Assembly: GCA_051252095.1 (NCBI GenBank) | Contig: JBPOFK010000007.1 | Location: forward strand, 56,485 to 120,484 | Length of the DNA: 64,000 nucleotides | Source of the DNA: GCA-2401735 sp051252095 | Lineage (GTDB): Bacteria > Pseudomonadota > Gammaproteobacteria > Burkholderiales > Methylophilaceae | Direction: 5' to 3' | In this document: piece after piece, positions 8,044 through 17,494 of the stretch | Layout: every line of letters begins with the position of its first letter | Numbering within the stretch: position 1 is the stretch's first letter | Translations under genes and position numbers: made by a program | The notes under the pieces: generated by a model | Database searches by the model: none | Told to the model about the DNA's origin: nothing | The model's input: only the letters and a program-made list of their open reading frames with translations

Positions 8044-8793
8044 ATGACTGAAATTGAAAAAACACCCCTAAGCGCGAGAGAGTTACGTCAGTCCGTTAAA
8101 AAAGACCATGAAGAGAACGCGAAGCTCAGGCTATTCTTTCTGATTGGTAAAATGCTTTATGACAAGGGATGGTCAGCAATCGTTGCACAAAAAATATTAA
8201 ACTCATTTTGCGCCCAAGTAGGCGCCACACATGGCTTGATTGCTATACAAGACAAAAATGCTTTAGTTGTTGAAGCCAACCTAGGTCAAACCTATCCTGT
8301 GGGTGCAAGAGTGCCCATAATGGGTATGTTAGCAAAACTTTTAAAAGCACCTTGTGAATTCCAGGTCAGCCACGATTTGGTGCCGCTCTGGTCTTATCCA
8401 AAAACTGCAAATTTGACGCCAACTATTGTGCCTATCGCTTATGGCCAGCAACCATTAGGCATACTGGCTTTTTCAGGTAACTTGAGCACTTTATCAGCTG
8501 ATGACACACAAACCGTACACAGCTTAGTCGGCCTGCTTGGTATTGCCCATATGCGCTCAAGCAAACTAAACACAAGTCCAGAAGACTTGCAATTATTAGA
8601 GCGTTTAACGCCTAGAGAGCGTGAGGTATTTGCCCTATTACCATACGGTCATAGCAATGCGGAGTTAGGCAAACTACTGGAAATTGCCCCAGGGACAGTT
8701 AAAATTCATGTTGAGCGCATTCTTTACAAACTGAGCCTAAAAGATAGAACACAAGCTGCTGTAAAAGCAGTTGAACTCGGGTTCAAGTCATAG
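8044..8793 (+). CDS. LuxR-type transcriptional regulator with GAF-like sensor region
   Basis: The 249-aa protein ends in a LuxR/FixJ helix-turn-helix domain (about residues 185-249), with LTPREREVFALL, the recognition stretch APGTVKIHVERIL and a final AVKAVELGF helix. The first 180 residues look like a small GAF-type sensory domain rather than a phosphoreceiver, as there is no DD...D...K pattern. ATG 8044 is preferred; the longer frame from 7951 would run through the promoter repeats. It is followed 33 bp later by a hybrid kinase, so the three genes 8044-11245 probably form one signalling unit. The signal is unknown. Confidence 0.85.
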   Translation: MTEIEKTPLSARELRQSVKKDHEENAKLRLFFLIGKMLYDKGWSAIVAQKILNSFCAQVGATHGLIAIQDKNALVVEANLGQTYPVGARVPIMGMLAKLLKAPCEFQVSHDLVPLWSYPKTANLTPTIVPIAYGQQPLGILAFSGNLSTLSADDTQTVHSLVGLLGIAHMRSSKLNTSPEDLQLLERLTPREREVFALLPYGHSNAELGKLLEIAPGTVKIHVERILYKLSLKDRTQAAVKAVELGFKS

Positions 8794-8826
8794 TATCAAA
8801 GCAATGGACTTGTAAACGATAAGAAT

Positions 8827-10794
8827 ATGACACTGCTAACTGGTATTAACAAATGGATTTCACAATACTGGCAAGATTTACCGCTAGCATCTAAGGGTGT
8901 TTTTGTGATTATGCTCCCGCTTGCGGTATTGCTGGCATCATTGGCATCTCTTTATAATTTAGAAAAGCAGCTTTCCAATTTGGAAAATCAATTAAAACTC
9001 GCATTACAGAATCAACGTGATATCGAAACAGTTCACACCAATCTATTATTAGCCTCTACTGGTGTTAGAGACTTTTTATTAACGGGCGACAAGCTGTTTT
9101 TAGACACTTTTTATATCGCAAAAAACCAACTGCCAGAACTTCTGGTTAAATTAGACCAACAATTAGAAAGTGATGACCAGAAAAATCGCATCAATAGTAT
9201 CAGCTTCTTAGTGCAAGACAATCTTAAACGCTTGGATATCTTATCCAAAAATGAATCTGATGTTGCCTCTGAAGACCTTATTCAGCAATTCAAATTGCAA
9301 GTTAGCAATATGGAGAAACTAAGAACAGAAATTGAGTTTTTAAAAAAGCAAGAAGCTCTATTAGTCTCAGAAGATCAAAGCAAAATAAAACTGCAACGGC
9401 AAAGAAATATTCGCATCACCTTACTTGCTGCAATCAGCGGGATAGTCGGTTCTATTGTTGCTGTGTGGATTTTTTCAGGCACTATTGTTAAAAGAGTTAG
9501 GTTACTTAGAGATAGTGCAGCACACTTGGCAAAAGCAGAAGCGCTTGAATTACCTTCAAAAAGTAAAGATGAACTGGGGCAACTCTCCGATGAGTTAGAC
9601 CATGCCTCAAAACTACTCGCAAAAACTATCTATGAAACGACGCAGGCAAGAAAAGATGCTGAGCAGGCCAATAAAGAAAAAAGCATGTTTCTTTCTCGCA
9701 CTAGTCATGAGCTTCGCACACCCTTAAACGCTATTTTAGGTTTTGCGCAACTATTGCTTGTCGAGCTTGAGAATGGAAAACATAAAGACAACGCCAGTAT
9801 GATTAAAAGCGCTGGCGACCATCTACTCAAGCTCATTGATGAAGTGTTGGATATTGCCAGAATTGAATCAGGCGAACTCAAATTAACGCTCGAACCAACA
9901 CCAATCAATGATTTGTTGGCAGAAGCAATTCAATATATTGCCCCTTTGGGAAAAATACGTGATATTCAAATTCAACAAGATATACAATCTGATTTATTTG
10001 CACTGGCTGAGCGGCAAAAACTACTGCAGGTCATTCTAAACCTTTTATCAAACGCACTTAAATATGGCCCATACAACTCAACGGTATTAGTCACTGCTTA
10101 CAAAAAAAATAGCAACATCATCATTGAAGTATTTGACGAGGGTGCAGGCATCCCAGAGTCTCTTAAAGAAAGACTTTTCACTGCGTTTGATCGCTTAGGT
10201 GCTGAGCAAACCAAAACAGAAGGCACTGGATTAGGATTAGCGTTGAGCAAACAAATCATGCTCGCTATGCAAGGCAGTATTCACGTTGCGAAAAACAAAA
10301 GCCTATTCTGGATTGAGCTAAATGCAACTGACCAAACACCAAAAACAGTTCAACCTTCGCAATCAGCAACATTCACCAAAGAAAAATCAGCGACTACCTA
10401 TAAAAAACAAATTGTTTACGTAGAAGATAATATGAGTAACCGTGCCTTAGTTGAAGCGGTTATTAAGCGCCTGCCTAATATTCAATTACACTGCACCGCT
10501 ACGGTTAAAGAGACGAAAAACTTACTCAATGAAATTGACACTCATTTAATGATTATTGACTTAAACCTACCTGATGAATCAGGCGAAGCTTTAGTACACT
10601 ATATGAAATCACAAGCGCATTTAAATTGTGTTCCCATCATTATTTTAAGTGCAGATGCGATGCCCGATACCATTCAACGGCTCGAAAAAACAGGTATTGA
10701 TAAATATATGACCAAGCCATTAGATATTGCTAGTTTCACTAAGGCAGTGCTAACCCTTACAGAAGATGAAGAGAACAGTCATGACCGAAGATGA
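8827..10794 (+). CDS. Hybrid sensor histidine kinase (CHASE3-HAMP-HisKA-HATPase-REC)
   Basis: Membrane sensor of 655 aa. Two membrane helices (about 25-43 and 196-217) bracket a helical periplasmic region of CHASE3 type. A HAMP linker, then HisKA with phospho-acceptor His294 (TSHELRTP), follow. The ATPase domain has an N box (LLSNALKYG), DEGAGIP and GTGLGLALSKQ. A C-terminal receiver domain (about 525-650) has VEDN, the acceptor in IIDLNLP and the lysine in MTKPLD. The stop overlaps the next response regulator by 14 nt, so the two are coupled. Ligand and output are unknown. Confidence 0.92.
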   Translation: MTLLTGINKWISQYWQDLPLASKGVFVIMLPLAVLLASLASLYNLEKQLSNLENQLKLALQNQRDIETVHTNLLLASTGVRDFLLTGDKLFLDTFYIAKNQLPELLVKLDQQLESDDQKNRINSISFLVQDNLKRLDILSKNESDVASEDLIQQFKLQVSNMEKLRTEIEFLKKQEALLVSEDQSKIKLQRQRNIRITLLAAISGIVGSIVAVWIFSGTIVKRVRLLRDSAAHLAKAEALELPSKSKDELGQLSDELDHASKLLAKTIYETTQARKDAEQANKEKSMFLSRTSHELRTPLNAILGFAQLLLVELENGKHKDNASMIKSAGDHLLKLIDEVLDIARIESGELKLTLEPTPINDLLAEAIQYIAPLGKIRDIQIQQDIQSDLFALAERQKLLQVILNLLSNALKYGPYNSTVLVTAYKKNSNIIIEVFDEGAGIPESLKERLFTAFDRLGAEQTKTEGTGLGLALSKQIMLAMQGSIHVAKNKSLFWIELNATDQTPKTVQPSQSATFTKEKSATTYKKQIVYVEDNMSNRALVEAVIKRLPNIQLHCTATVKETKNLLNEIDTHLMIIDLNLPDESGEALVHYMKSQAHLNCVPIIILSADAMPDTIQRLEKTGIDKYMTKPLDIASFTKAVLTLTEDEENSHDRR

Positions 10795-11245
10795 AGTTTT
10801 AAACGCCAAAATACTGATTGTTGATGATGCCGATGCTAATCTAAGGCTATTAGAATCACTACTGGCGAAAGAAGGCTTTACACAAGTCATTAGCACCACA
10901 GATTCTACGAAAACAATTGATTTATTTACCGCGTTTCAACCAGATTTGATTTTGCTTGACCTGATGATGCCAGAACTTGATGGCTACGCCGTGTTAGACT
11001 TACTCGCCAAGCATATCCCAGAAGACACTTACTTACCTGTATTAGTATTAACAGCCGATGCAACCATCCTTGCACGTAGAAAAGCATTGGCTCTGGGCGC
11101 TAAGGATTTTTTGACCAAACCTTTTGACAATATAGAAGCCATGTTGCGCATTTGGAACCTCATTGAAACCAGACTGCTCTATTGCAAACTCAAAGCGTAT
11201 CAGCCCGATATAAGCCCATTTAAGCACCATGAAATTGATGGATAA
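10781..11245 (+). CDS. Single-domain response regulator
   Basis: A receiver domain with little else, 154 aa. Acidic pocket (VDDAD), phospho-acceptor aspartate in LILLDLMMPELDG, Thr in LVLTADAT and Lys in FLTKPFD are all present; no DNA-binding or enzymatic output domain follows. It probably takes phosphate from, or competes with, the receiver of the hybrid kinase whose gene it overlaps. The start ATG 10781 follows GAGA at 10769; an upstream in-frame start at 10766 is less likely. A strong terminator follows. Confidence 0.88.
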   Translation: MTEDEVLNAKILIVDDADANLRLLESLLAKEGFTQVISTTDSTKTIDLFTAFQPDLILLDLMMPELDGYAVLDLLAKHIPEDTYLPVLVLTADATILARRKALALGAKDFLTKPFDNIEAMLRIWNLIETRLLYCKLKAYQPDISPFKHHEIDG

Positions 11246-11260
11246 AAAGACACACCAATA

Positions 11261-11289
11261 AAAAACCCGCAGTGAAACTGCGGGTTTTT
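11261..11289. terminator. Bidirectional intrinsic terminator
   Basis: A 13-bp perfect stem (11261-11273 with 11277-11289), loop GAA, with A and T runs on either side. It serves the response regulator (+) and the porin (-). Confidence 0.92.
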
Positions 11290-11307
11290 TATAACTGCTA
11301 ACTTACA

Positions 11308-12693
11308 TTAAAATGCCCATTGCGCACGTAGTGTAAAGGTATCAATATCATCTGCCTCATCACCATTTGCCTGTGTAACAGGACCATTATCAATATCATA
11401 GACTCTTGAGTAATCGGCCATAATACGGAAGTTATAGTTTAAGTACCAGTTAAGTGCCAATGTGTAGCGATCACCTTCACCACCCTGAATAGTTCCATCA
11501 TTCAAATCTAAACTATCCAAACGCGCAGCCACTTCCCAAGCGCCCCATGTGCCATTTTTAAGGCTAAAGTCAGTTTTAGGTTTCAAGCGTTTAAATTCAC
11601 CATCTTCAGGTTTATATTCGCGATGCTCACCAGTTAACGTATAGCCCACATTGGCATACCAAGCATCAAAGTCAAAATCATCAGTACCTTCAGCTTTGGC
11701 ATGTGCATATTCAGATTGAAATGACAAAGGACCGTACATCGCTGCAAACTCAAGCACCCCTACTTTTACTTTTTCAAAACCAGGAATATTTGGAGTATCT
11801 AATAACTTCAGATTTGAGCCATTTGTTGTTTCGTAAGAAAAGTCACCCTTATTACTTCCTGTAATCACATTTGTTTGATTTGATAAGGAGCGCTCACCAT
11901 AGTTAGCACCTAAATGCACCATATGTCCTGCATCTTTATCCCAAACTGGGTTCCAGGTACCACGTATAGCAAAACCATGTCCTTCATCCGTACTATTCGT
12001 TTTTTCAGGCTCAAATTGGTCCCCATAGATACCACCTTGTACGTTCCAAGTTTCACCTTCCACTTTTGCATTTAAACCAATCGCACGATCAAAGTATGGT
12101 GTAGTTAACGCATAGGTTAAACCGCGCTCTGTAAACATAATATCGTTTGAGCTTTCTTGCACTTCCATACTCATCGCATGTTTTTGGTTACCAAAAGTAA
12201 ATGTCCAATCTTCGATACCGACATACTCACCAAAGACATCTTTCATGCTGACATTATTACCTGCTAAATCAGCCTCGATGATGTATTTCCAGTCATTGGC
12301 GATTTTACCTTTAACATACATCCGTGCACGACGAATATCGGTACCATCTGTAGCGCCGCCATTTGACAAATCCTCATCATTGCTATGGCTCATGGCTTCC
12401 ACATGTAAACGACCACCAATAGATACTTCAGAGCTGCCATCACCACTTTTAACTACTAAACCTTTTTTACCTGCTTCAACTTTAGCAAAGCTTTTTTCTT
12501 TTTTTTCTGCGGCTTTTTCATCATTGGCACGGCTCTTTAATAAAGGCAATGCTTCTTCTTCTGTTAGCACACCTTTTTCAACTAGTGCTTGAATCAAATC
12601 AAAAGTAGAATCAGCCATGGCGTTTGAGCCAAAGCCAAAAAGTGCAGTCCCTGCCAGCGCTGTCATCAGTGCACGACGTAATTGAAAGTTCAC
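11308..12693 (-). CDS. OprO/OprP-type outer-membrane porin
   Basis: A 461-aa outer-membrane beta-barrel. Residues 1-27 are a signal peptide ending SNAMA. A short helical segment with EKGVLTEEEALPLL follows, typical of the N-terminus of the phosphate-selective porin O/P family, then many alternating amphipathic strands. The last residue is Phe (AQWAF), the signature for BAM-dependent insertion. Family members conduct phosphate or polyphosphate, but many annotated members are general anion porins. A Pho-box-like sequence upstream favours phosphate, weakly. It is transcribed as a single gene. Confidence 0.85.
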   Translation of the reverse strand: MNFQLRRALMTALAGTALFGFGSNAMADSTFDLIQALVEKGVLTEEEALPLLKSRANDEKAAEKKEKSFAKVEAGKKGLVVKSGDGSSEVSIGGRLHVEAMSHSNDEDLSNGGATDGTDIRRARMYVKGKIANDWKYIIEADLAGNNVSMKDVFGEYVGIEDWTFTFGNQKHAMSMEVQESSNDIMFTERGLTYALTTPYFDRAIGLNAKVEGETWNVQGGIYGDQFEPEKTNSTDEGHGFAIRGTWNPVWDKDAGHMVHLGANYGERSLSNQTNVITGSNKGDFSYETTNGSNLKLLDTPNIPGFEKVKVGVLEFAAMYGPLSFQSEYAHAKAEGTDDFDFDAWYANVGYTLTGEHREYKPEDGEFKRLKPKTDFSLKNGTWGAWEVAARLDSLDLNDGTIQGGEGDRYTLALNWYLNYNFRIMADYSRVYDIDNGPVTQANGDEADDIDTFTLRAQWAF

Positions 12694-12762
12694 AATAAAA
12701 TCCCCTATAAGTTAAATAATTAATACAATGTTTTTCAACGAGGGGAATTTTGAGACTGAAAT

Positions 12763-12780
12763 ATTTCAATTTGATGACAA
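12763..12780 (-). promoter_or_regulatory. Putative Pho box upstream of the porin
   Basis: On the minus strand, TTGTCATCAAATTGAAAT matches 13 of 18 positions of the E. coli Pho box consensus. Exactly 10 nt further is CAAAAT, usable as a -10 element, the same spacing as at pstS. It is weak by sequence alone; the spacing and gene type make it worth noting. Confidence 0.4.
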
Positions 12781-12823
12781 ACAGACAATTCGATATGACT
12801 TGTACGATATTTACAACAAATAA

Positions 12824-12855
12824 AAATGCCAGTTAACACTGGTTAACTGGCATTT
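12824..12855 (-). terminator. Intrinsic terminator of lysS
   Basis: A 14-bp perfect stem (12824-12837 with 12842-12855) with a 4-nt loop is followed on the minus strand by TTT then ATTTG. It lies 31 bp past the lysS stop and isolates lysS from the porin. Confidence 0.85.
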
Positions 12856-12885
12856 AATAACACTAATGTTGGCTATGTTAAAAGC

Positions 12886-14439
12886 TTAAGACTCTGCCCG
12901 CATATGTGGGAACAGGATCACATCTCGGATACTTGGGCTATCTGTAATTAACATCACTAAACGATCCAACCCAATACCACAACCGCCAGTTGGTGGCATG
13001 CCGTATTCAAGTGCGCGAATAAAATCAGCATCATAATACATCGCTTCATCATCACCCGCCTCCTTCGCTTTCATTTGCGCATGGAAGCGTGCTGCTTGAT
13101 CTTCGGCATCATTGAGCTCACTAAAGCCATTCGCCATTTCACGGCCAGTAATAAAGAGCTCAAAGCGTTCTGTAACCTCCGCATTTTTATCTGAAGCACG
13201 TGCAAGCGGAGAAACCTCCACTGGGTAATCAATAATATAAGTCGGATTCCATAGCTGGCTTTCTGCCGTTTCTTCAAACAATGCAAGCTGCAAGGCGCCC
13301 AAGCCAGCATGTTCAAATGGCTTAACACCATGCTTTAATATCTCTGCACGTAAAAACGCTTCATCATTCAATTGTTCCATTGAATATTGCGGCGCATACT
13401 TTTGAATTGCCCCAACAATGGTTAGGCGCTCGAATGGTTTACTCAAATCGACTTCTTTGCCATTGTAAATAATCACAGCTGTACCATGTGCAGCCAACAC
13501 TGCTGCACGAATACATTGTTCCGTATAATCCATTAGCCATTCGTAATCAGTATAAGCTGCATAGAATTCCATCATGGTAAATTCAGGGTTGTGTCGAACA
13601 CTTAACCCCTCATTTCGAAAGCTACGGTTAATTTCAAACACCCGCTCAAAACCACCCACGATTAACCGTTTTAAATAAAGCTCTGGGGCAATACGCAAAA
13701 ACATTTGCATGTCTAACGCATTATGATGCGTCATAAAAGGCTTTGCTGAAGCACCGCCAGGAATCGGATGTAACATAGGCGTTTCGACTTCTAGAAATGC
13801 GTTATCCGTCATGAAGCTTCTGACAGCAGACATTACCTTGGAGCGCATTTTAAATGTTTTACGCGTATCTTCTGAAGTGATCAGGTCTACATAGCGCTGG
13901 CGGTATTTAATCTCCTGATCTTGCAAGCCATGAAATTTTTCTGGTAGCGGGCGCAGTGATTTTGTTAATAAACGTAGCTCATGTACTTTAATTGAAAGCT
14001 CACCCGTTTTTGTTTTAAATAAAACACCTTTTGCCCCAACAATATCGCCTAAGTCCCAATGTTTGAAAGCCTCATACAGCGCTTCGCTATTTTCATCAAC
14101 TAAGTTTTGCTTGTTGATAAATAGTTGAATTCGTCCTGTTGCATCTTGTATCGTTGCAAAGCTTGCTTTACCCATCACTCGCTTTAACATCATCCGCCCG
14201 GCTACCGTAGCAGGATTTTCTTGCGGGTCTAATGTTTCTTTATCAAAACCATCAAATGCAGCATGTAGGTCTGCTGCCTTATTTTCTGGTGTAAAGTCAT
14301 TAGGAAAAACCGCTGTCTGGTTTGCCTGTGCTTGCTGGCGTAACACTTTTAACTTCTCGCGCCGCTCCGCAATCACGTGATTCTCATTAATTGGTGTTTC
14401 GTCTACTGCTGGGGCTGCTGTATTGGCCTGTTCTGTCAT
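12886..14439 (-). CDS. lysS: Lysyl-tRNA synthetase, class II
   Basis: Charges tRNA-Lys with lysine. The 517-aa protein (505 in E. coli LysS) has an N-terminal extension of about 20 residues, an OB-fold anticodon-binding domain (about 75-190) and the class II catalytic domain. Motif 2 is visible (RSFRNEGLSVRHNPEFT), as is motif 3 near the end (GCGIGLDRLVML). In many proteobacteria lysS sits next to prfB; here prfB is about 5 kb away on the same strand, with ppc, clcA and the HDOD gene between them. Confidence 0.97.
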   Translation of the reverse strand: MTEQANTAAPAVDETPINENHVIAERREKLKVLRQQAQANQTAVFPNDFTPENKAADLHAAFDGFDKETLDPQENPATVAGRMMLKRVMGKASFATIQDATGRIQLFINKQNLVDENSEALYEAFKHWDLGDIVGAKGVLFKTKTGELSIKVHELRLLTKSLRPLPEKFHGLQDQEIKYRQRYVDLITSEDTRKTFKMRSKVMSAVRSFMTDNAFLEVETPMLHPIPGGASAKPFMTHHNALDMQMFLRIAPELYLKRLIVGGFERVFEINRSFRNEGLSVRHNPEFTMMEFYAAYTDYEWLMDYTEQCIRAAVLAAHGTAVIIYNGKEVDLSKPFERLTIVGAIQKYAPQYSMEQLNDEAFLRAEILKHGVKPFEHAGLGALQLALFEETAESQLWNPTYIIDYPVEVSPLARASDKNAEVTERFELFITGREMANGFSELNDAEDQAARFHAQMKAKEAGDDEAMYYDADFIRALEYGMPPTGGCGIGLDRLVMLITDSPSIRDVILFPHMRAES

Positions 14440-14716
14440 GGGTTACTCTAAATGATTTGGATAGAATGTTTGCTTAATTTTTGATTGTCGCATTTTAGCA
14501 TTATAACGATAGACTGGTAACAATTAGGATGGTTTATCCAACGATGTGCACCTACGCTCTTGTAAAAAGTGCAATATCAGTGCATCACTAGTTTTCACTG
14601 CTTTATTTCTGTGCATATCGGTGTGGGTAGAACACTAAGTTATTGTTAATCATAAGCTTTCAATGTGGTTCAGTTGTTGCTTACTGTAAGGTGTACAATT
14701 CATTGCGACGAGAATC

Positions 14717-17494
14717 ATGCCAGAAACTGAGCGCTCCCTAGCCAAAGATCTTAAAGACAACATTCGCTACCTTGGCAGTGTCTTAGGTCAAGCCATTGCT
14801 AACAAAGAAGGTCAAGATACTTTTGATAAGATAGAGTACATCCGTCAAACAGCCGTTAAATTCCGACGTCAAAATGATCAGGATGCAGCCATTGCACTTG
14901 AAAACTCACTAAAAAGTTTAACGCCAGAACAAGCTGTGCCTATTATTCGTGCATTTAGTCACTTTAAACACCTTGTCAATATTGCTGAAGACCTATATGC
15001 GCATCAGCGTACCAGAATTAATGAGGATGACCTTAGTAATGGCATGCTGGCACACACGATCAACAAGTTTGAACGTCCAGAGGTTAGCTACGAAACCATT
15101 GCGCAGTTTTTTAATGAGGCACTTATCTCGCCGGTGCTCACGGCACACCCTACCGAAGTACAACGTAAAAGTATTTTGGAGTTACAAGATGCCTTAGCCA
15201 GTTACCTTGCGGAGCGAGATACCCTTATTTCACAAAAGGAAATTGAACGTAACCGTCTTTTAATAGAAGGCACTATATGCGCATTATGGCAAACACGGGT
15301 TGTCAGGTTGTCAAAAATATCTGTAATCAATGAAATTGAAAATGCTATTAGTTATTATGAAACGACTTTTCTGCATGCCATTCCCGAAATACTGCAAGAT
15401 TTAGAGCGCGATATTAATCGTATTTTTAGTGAAGAGTTTTATGGTCTGTATCAATTACCAAGCTTTCTCAATATGGGTAGCTGGATAGGTGGCGACCGAG
15501 ATGGCAACCCTTTTGTCAATGGCGAAACATTATTTCAAGCTGTTCACCTCCAATCTGCAGCTGCTTTTAAGTTTTACCTCAGTGAAGTTGAATCATTGCG
15601 CCGAGAGTTTGCTGTCTCCACACGTCTCATCAATGTAACGCCTGAAGTTAAAGCGTTAGCAGAACGTTCCCGCGACCAGTCACCACATCGTGTTGATGAA
15701 GCTTATCGGATGGCACTCAATAGCATCCATGACCGTTTAATCGTCACCGCAAAACCTGTCTTATCAGTCACGGCAAATGACCAGCATGAACTTACTGCAA
15801 AACCCTATCTGACAGCTGAAGAGTTTTTAGCAGAAATCACCATACTAATACATTCGTTAATGTTGAATAAAGGTGAAAATTTAGTCTATCCAAGAATAGG
15901 TAAATTGGCAAAAGCTATCGAAACCTTTGGCTTTCATTTGTCTACCATTGATATTCGCCAATCTTCTGATGTACATGAAGCGGTGATTACAGAGCTGTTA
16001 AATAAAGCAGGTTTTGAATTTAATTACGATGATTTAGATGAAGAAGATAAAGTCAAAACGCTTTTAGCTGAGCTACAACAACCACGTCTCTTATTTTCAC
16101 CTTATCACCAATATTCAGAACTACTGCACAAAGAAATGGGGGTGCTCAATAAGGTGCGTGAAATACGTCAGTTATTTGGTCCGCGCGCAGTATGTCAATA
16201 TATTATTTCTCATACTGAAACCTTATCTGACTTATTAGAGTTAGCACTATTGCAAAAAGAAACTGGTTTACTTCGTGGGCTCTGGAGTTCAGCGAAAATA
16301 CAACTTGATTTGAATATCGTCCCTTTATTTGAGACGATTGCTGATTTACGTAATGCGCCCATGATTATGGGAGATTGGTTAAGTCTACTGGGCATAAAAC
16401 ATGTGCTTCGTTATCAAGGCGATAAGCAAGAAATAATGTTGGGCTATTCCGATAGCAATAAGGATGGTGGATTTTTAACGTCCAGTTGGGAGCTTTACAA
16501 AGCTGAAGTAGAGCTACTCTCATTATTCAAGCAAGCCAACATCAAACTAAGATTATTTCATGGCCGCGGTGGCGCAGTTGGCCGTGGTGGTGGTCCAACT
16601 TATGATGCTATCGTGGCACAACCGCCAGGCACAGTGAATGGTCAAATAAGATTGACAGAGCAAGGTGAAACAATTGCTTTTAAATACTCGGATGCAAAAG
16701 TAGGTAGGCAAAGTTTAGAAACTTTAATTGCAGCAACAGTCGACGCAAGCTTATTTCCTGAAGATGTCATCAGCAATCAACAACTGCGTAGTTTTGAAAG
16801 CATTATGGAAGAGCTGTCTGGAACAGCAATGACCGCTTATAGAGGCCTTATCTATGAAACACCAGGATTTGAAGAGTACTTTTTTAATACGACACCCATT
16901 TCTGAAATTGCAGAGCTCAATATTGGCAGTAGACCTTCTGCTAGAAAATCAAATAGAAAAATTGAAGACTTGCGGGCCATTCCATGGGGGTTCTCTTGGG
17001 CACAGTGCCGTTTGCTACTCCCTGGTTGGTACGGCTTAGGCAGTGCCATTGATCATTTTATTCATGCGGATAGTAAGAAAACCGCCGCGCGGACAAAGCA
17101 ATTAAAACAGATGCTTAAGTCTTGGCCATTATTCAAGACACTGATTGCTAACGTGGATATGGTAATCGCAAAAACGGATTTAATAGTAGCCAAACGCTAT
17201 GCACAAATGCTTGCAGATGAACAATTAAGAGAGTCTATTTTTAGCCGCATCGAAAAAGAGTACGCACTTACGGTAACCGCGTTAAATCTTCTGCAAGACA
17301 CGGATGAGCGCCTAACAAGCAACCCAATTTTAGCAGCGTCAATAAAAAGCAGGCTTCCTTATCTTGATCCTATGAATTATTTGCAAGTTGAAATGATTCA
17401 ACGTTACCGCAATGGCGATAAAAATGAGAAGCTTAAGCTTGCAATCTTACTGACCATTAATGGCATTGCAGCTGGTCTCAGAAATACAGGTTAG
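14717..17494 (+). CDS. ppc: Phosphoenolpyruvate carboxylase
   Basis: Anaplerotic enzyme that adds bicarbonate to PEP to make oxaloacetate. It has 925 aa, normal for the bacterial family. Catalytic His144 is in LTAHPTEVQRKS; GGDRDGNPFV, LGYSDSNKDGGF and the glycine-rich FHGRGGAVGRGGGP follow; the protein ends INGIAAGLRNTG, the conserved C-terminal active-site tail. TACAAT at 14694-14699 may be its -10 element. The stop codon directly abuts the stop of the convergent clcA gene. Its bicarbonate may come from the SulP/carbonic anhydrase pair nearby (inference). Confidence 0.97.
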   Translation: MPETERSLAKDLKDNIRYLGSVLGQAIANKEGQDTFDKIEYIRQTAVKFRRQNDQDAAIALENSLKSLTPEQAVPIIRAFSHFKHLVNIAEDLYAHQRTRINEDDLSNGMLAHTINKFERPEVSYETIAQFFNEALISPVLTAHPTEVQRKSILELQDALASYLAERDTLISQKEIERNRLLIEGTICALWQTRVVRLSKISVINEIENAISYYETTFLHAIPEILQDLERDINRIFSEEFYGLYQLPSFLNMGSWIGGDRDGNPFVNGETLFQAVHLQSAAAFKFYLSEVESLRREFAVSTRLINVTPEVKALAERSRDQSPHRVDEAYRMALNSIHDRLIVTAKPVLSVTANDQHELTAKPYLTAEEFLAEITILIHSLMLNKGENLVYPRIGKLAKAIETFGFHLSTIDIRQSSDVHEAVITELLNKAGFEFNYDDLDEEDKVKTLLAELQQPRLLFSPYHQYSELLHKEMGVLNKVREIRQLFGPRAVCQYIISHTETLSDLLELALLQKETGLLRGLWSSAKIQLDLNIVPLFETIADLRNAPMIMGDWLSLLGIKHVLRYQGDKQEIMLGYSDSNKDGGFLTSSWELYKAEVELLSLFKQANIKLRLFHGRGGAVGRGGGPTYDAIVAQPPGTVNGQIRLTEQGETIAFKYSDAKVGRQSLETLIAATVDASLFPEDVISNQQLRSFESIMEELSGTAMTAYRGLIYETPGFEEYFFNTTPISEIAELNIGSRPSARKSNRKIEDLRAIPWGFSWAQCRLLLPGWYGLGSAIDHFIHADSKKTAARTKQLKQMLKSWPLFKTLIANVDMVIAKTDLIVAKRYAQMLADEQLRESIFSRIEKEYALTVTALNLLQDTDERLTSNPILAASIKSRLPYLDPMNYLQVEMIQRYRNGDKNEKLKLAILLTINGIAAGLRNTG

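Noticed and set aside
12245..12592. A 115-codon frame on the + strand inside the porin gene.
   Set aside because: It is the antisense shadow of a clear porin coding region, with no ribosome site.
14440..14716. A regulatory RNA or riboswitch in the 277-bp gap between lysS and ppc.
   Set aside because: Apart from a plausible ppc -10 element (14694-14699) I saw no conserved structure or strong hairpin.
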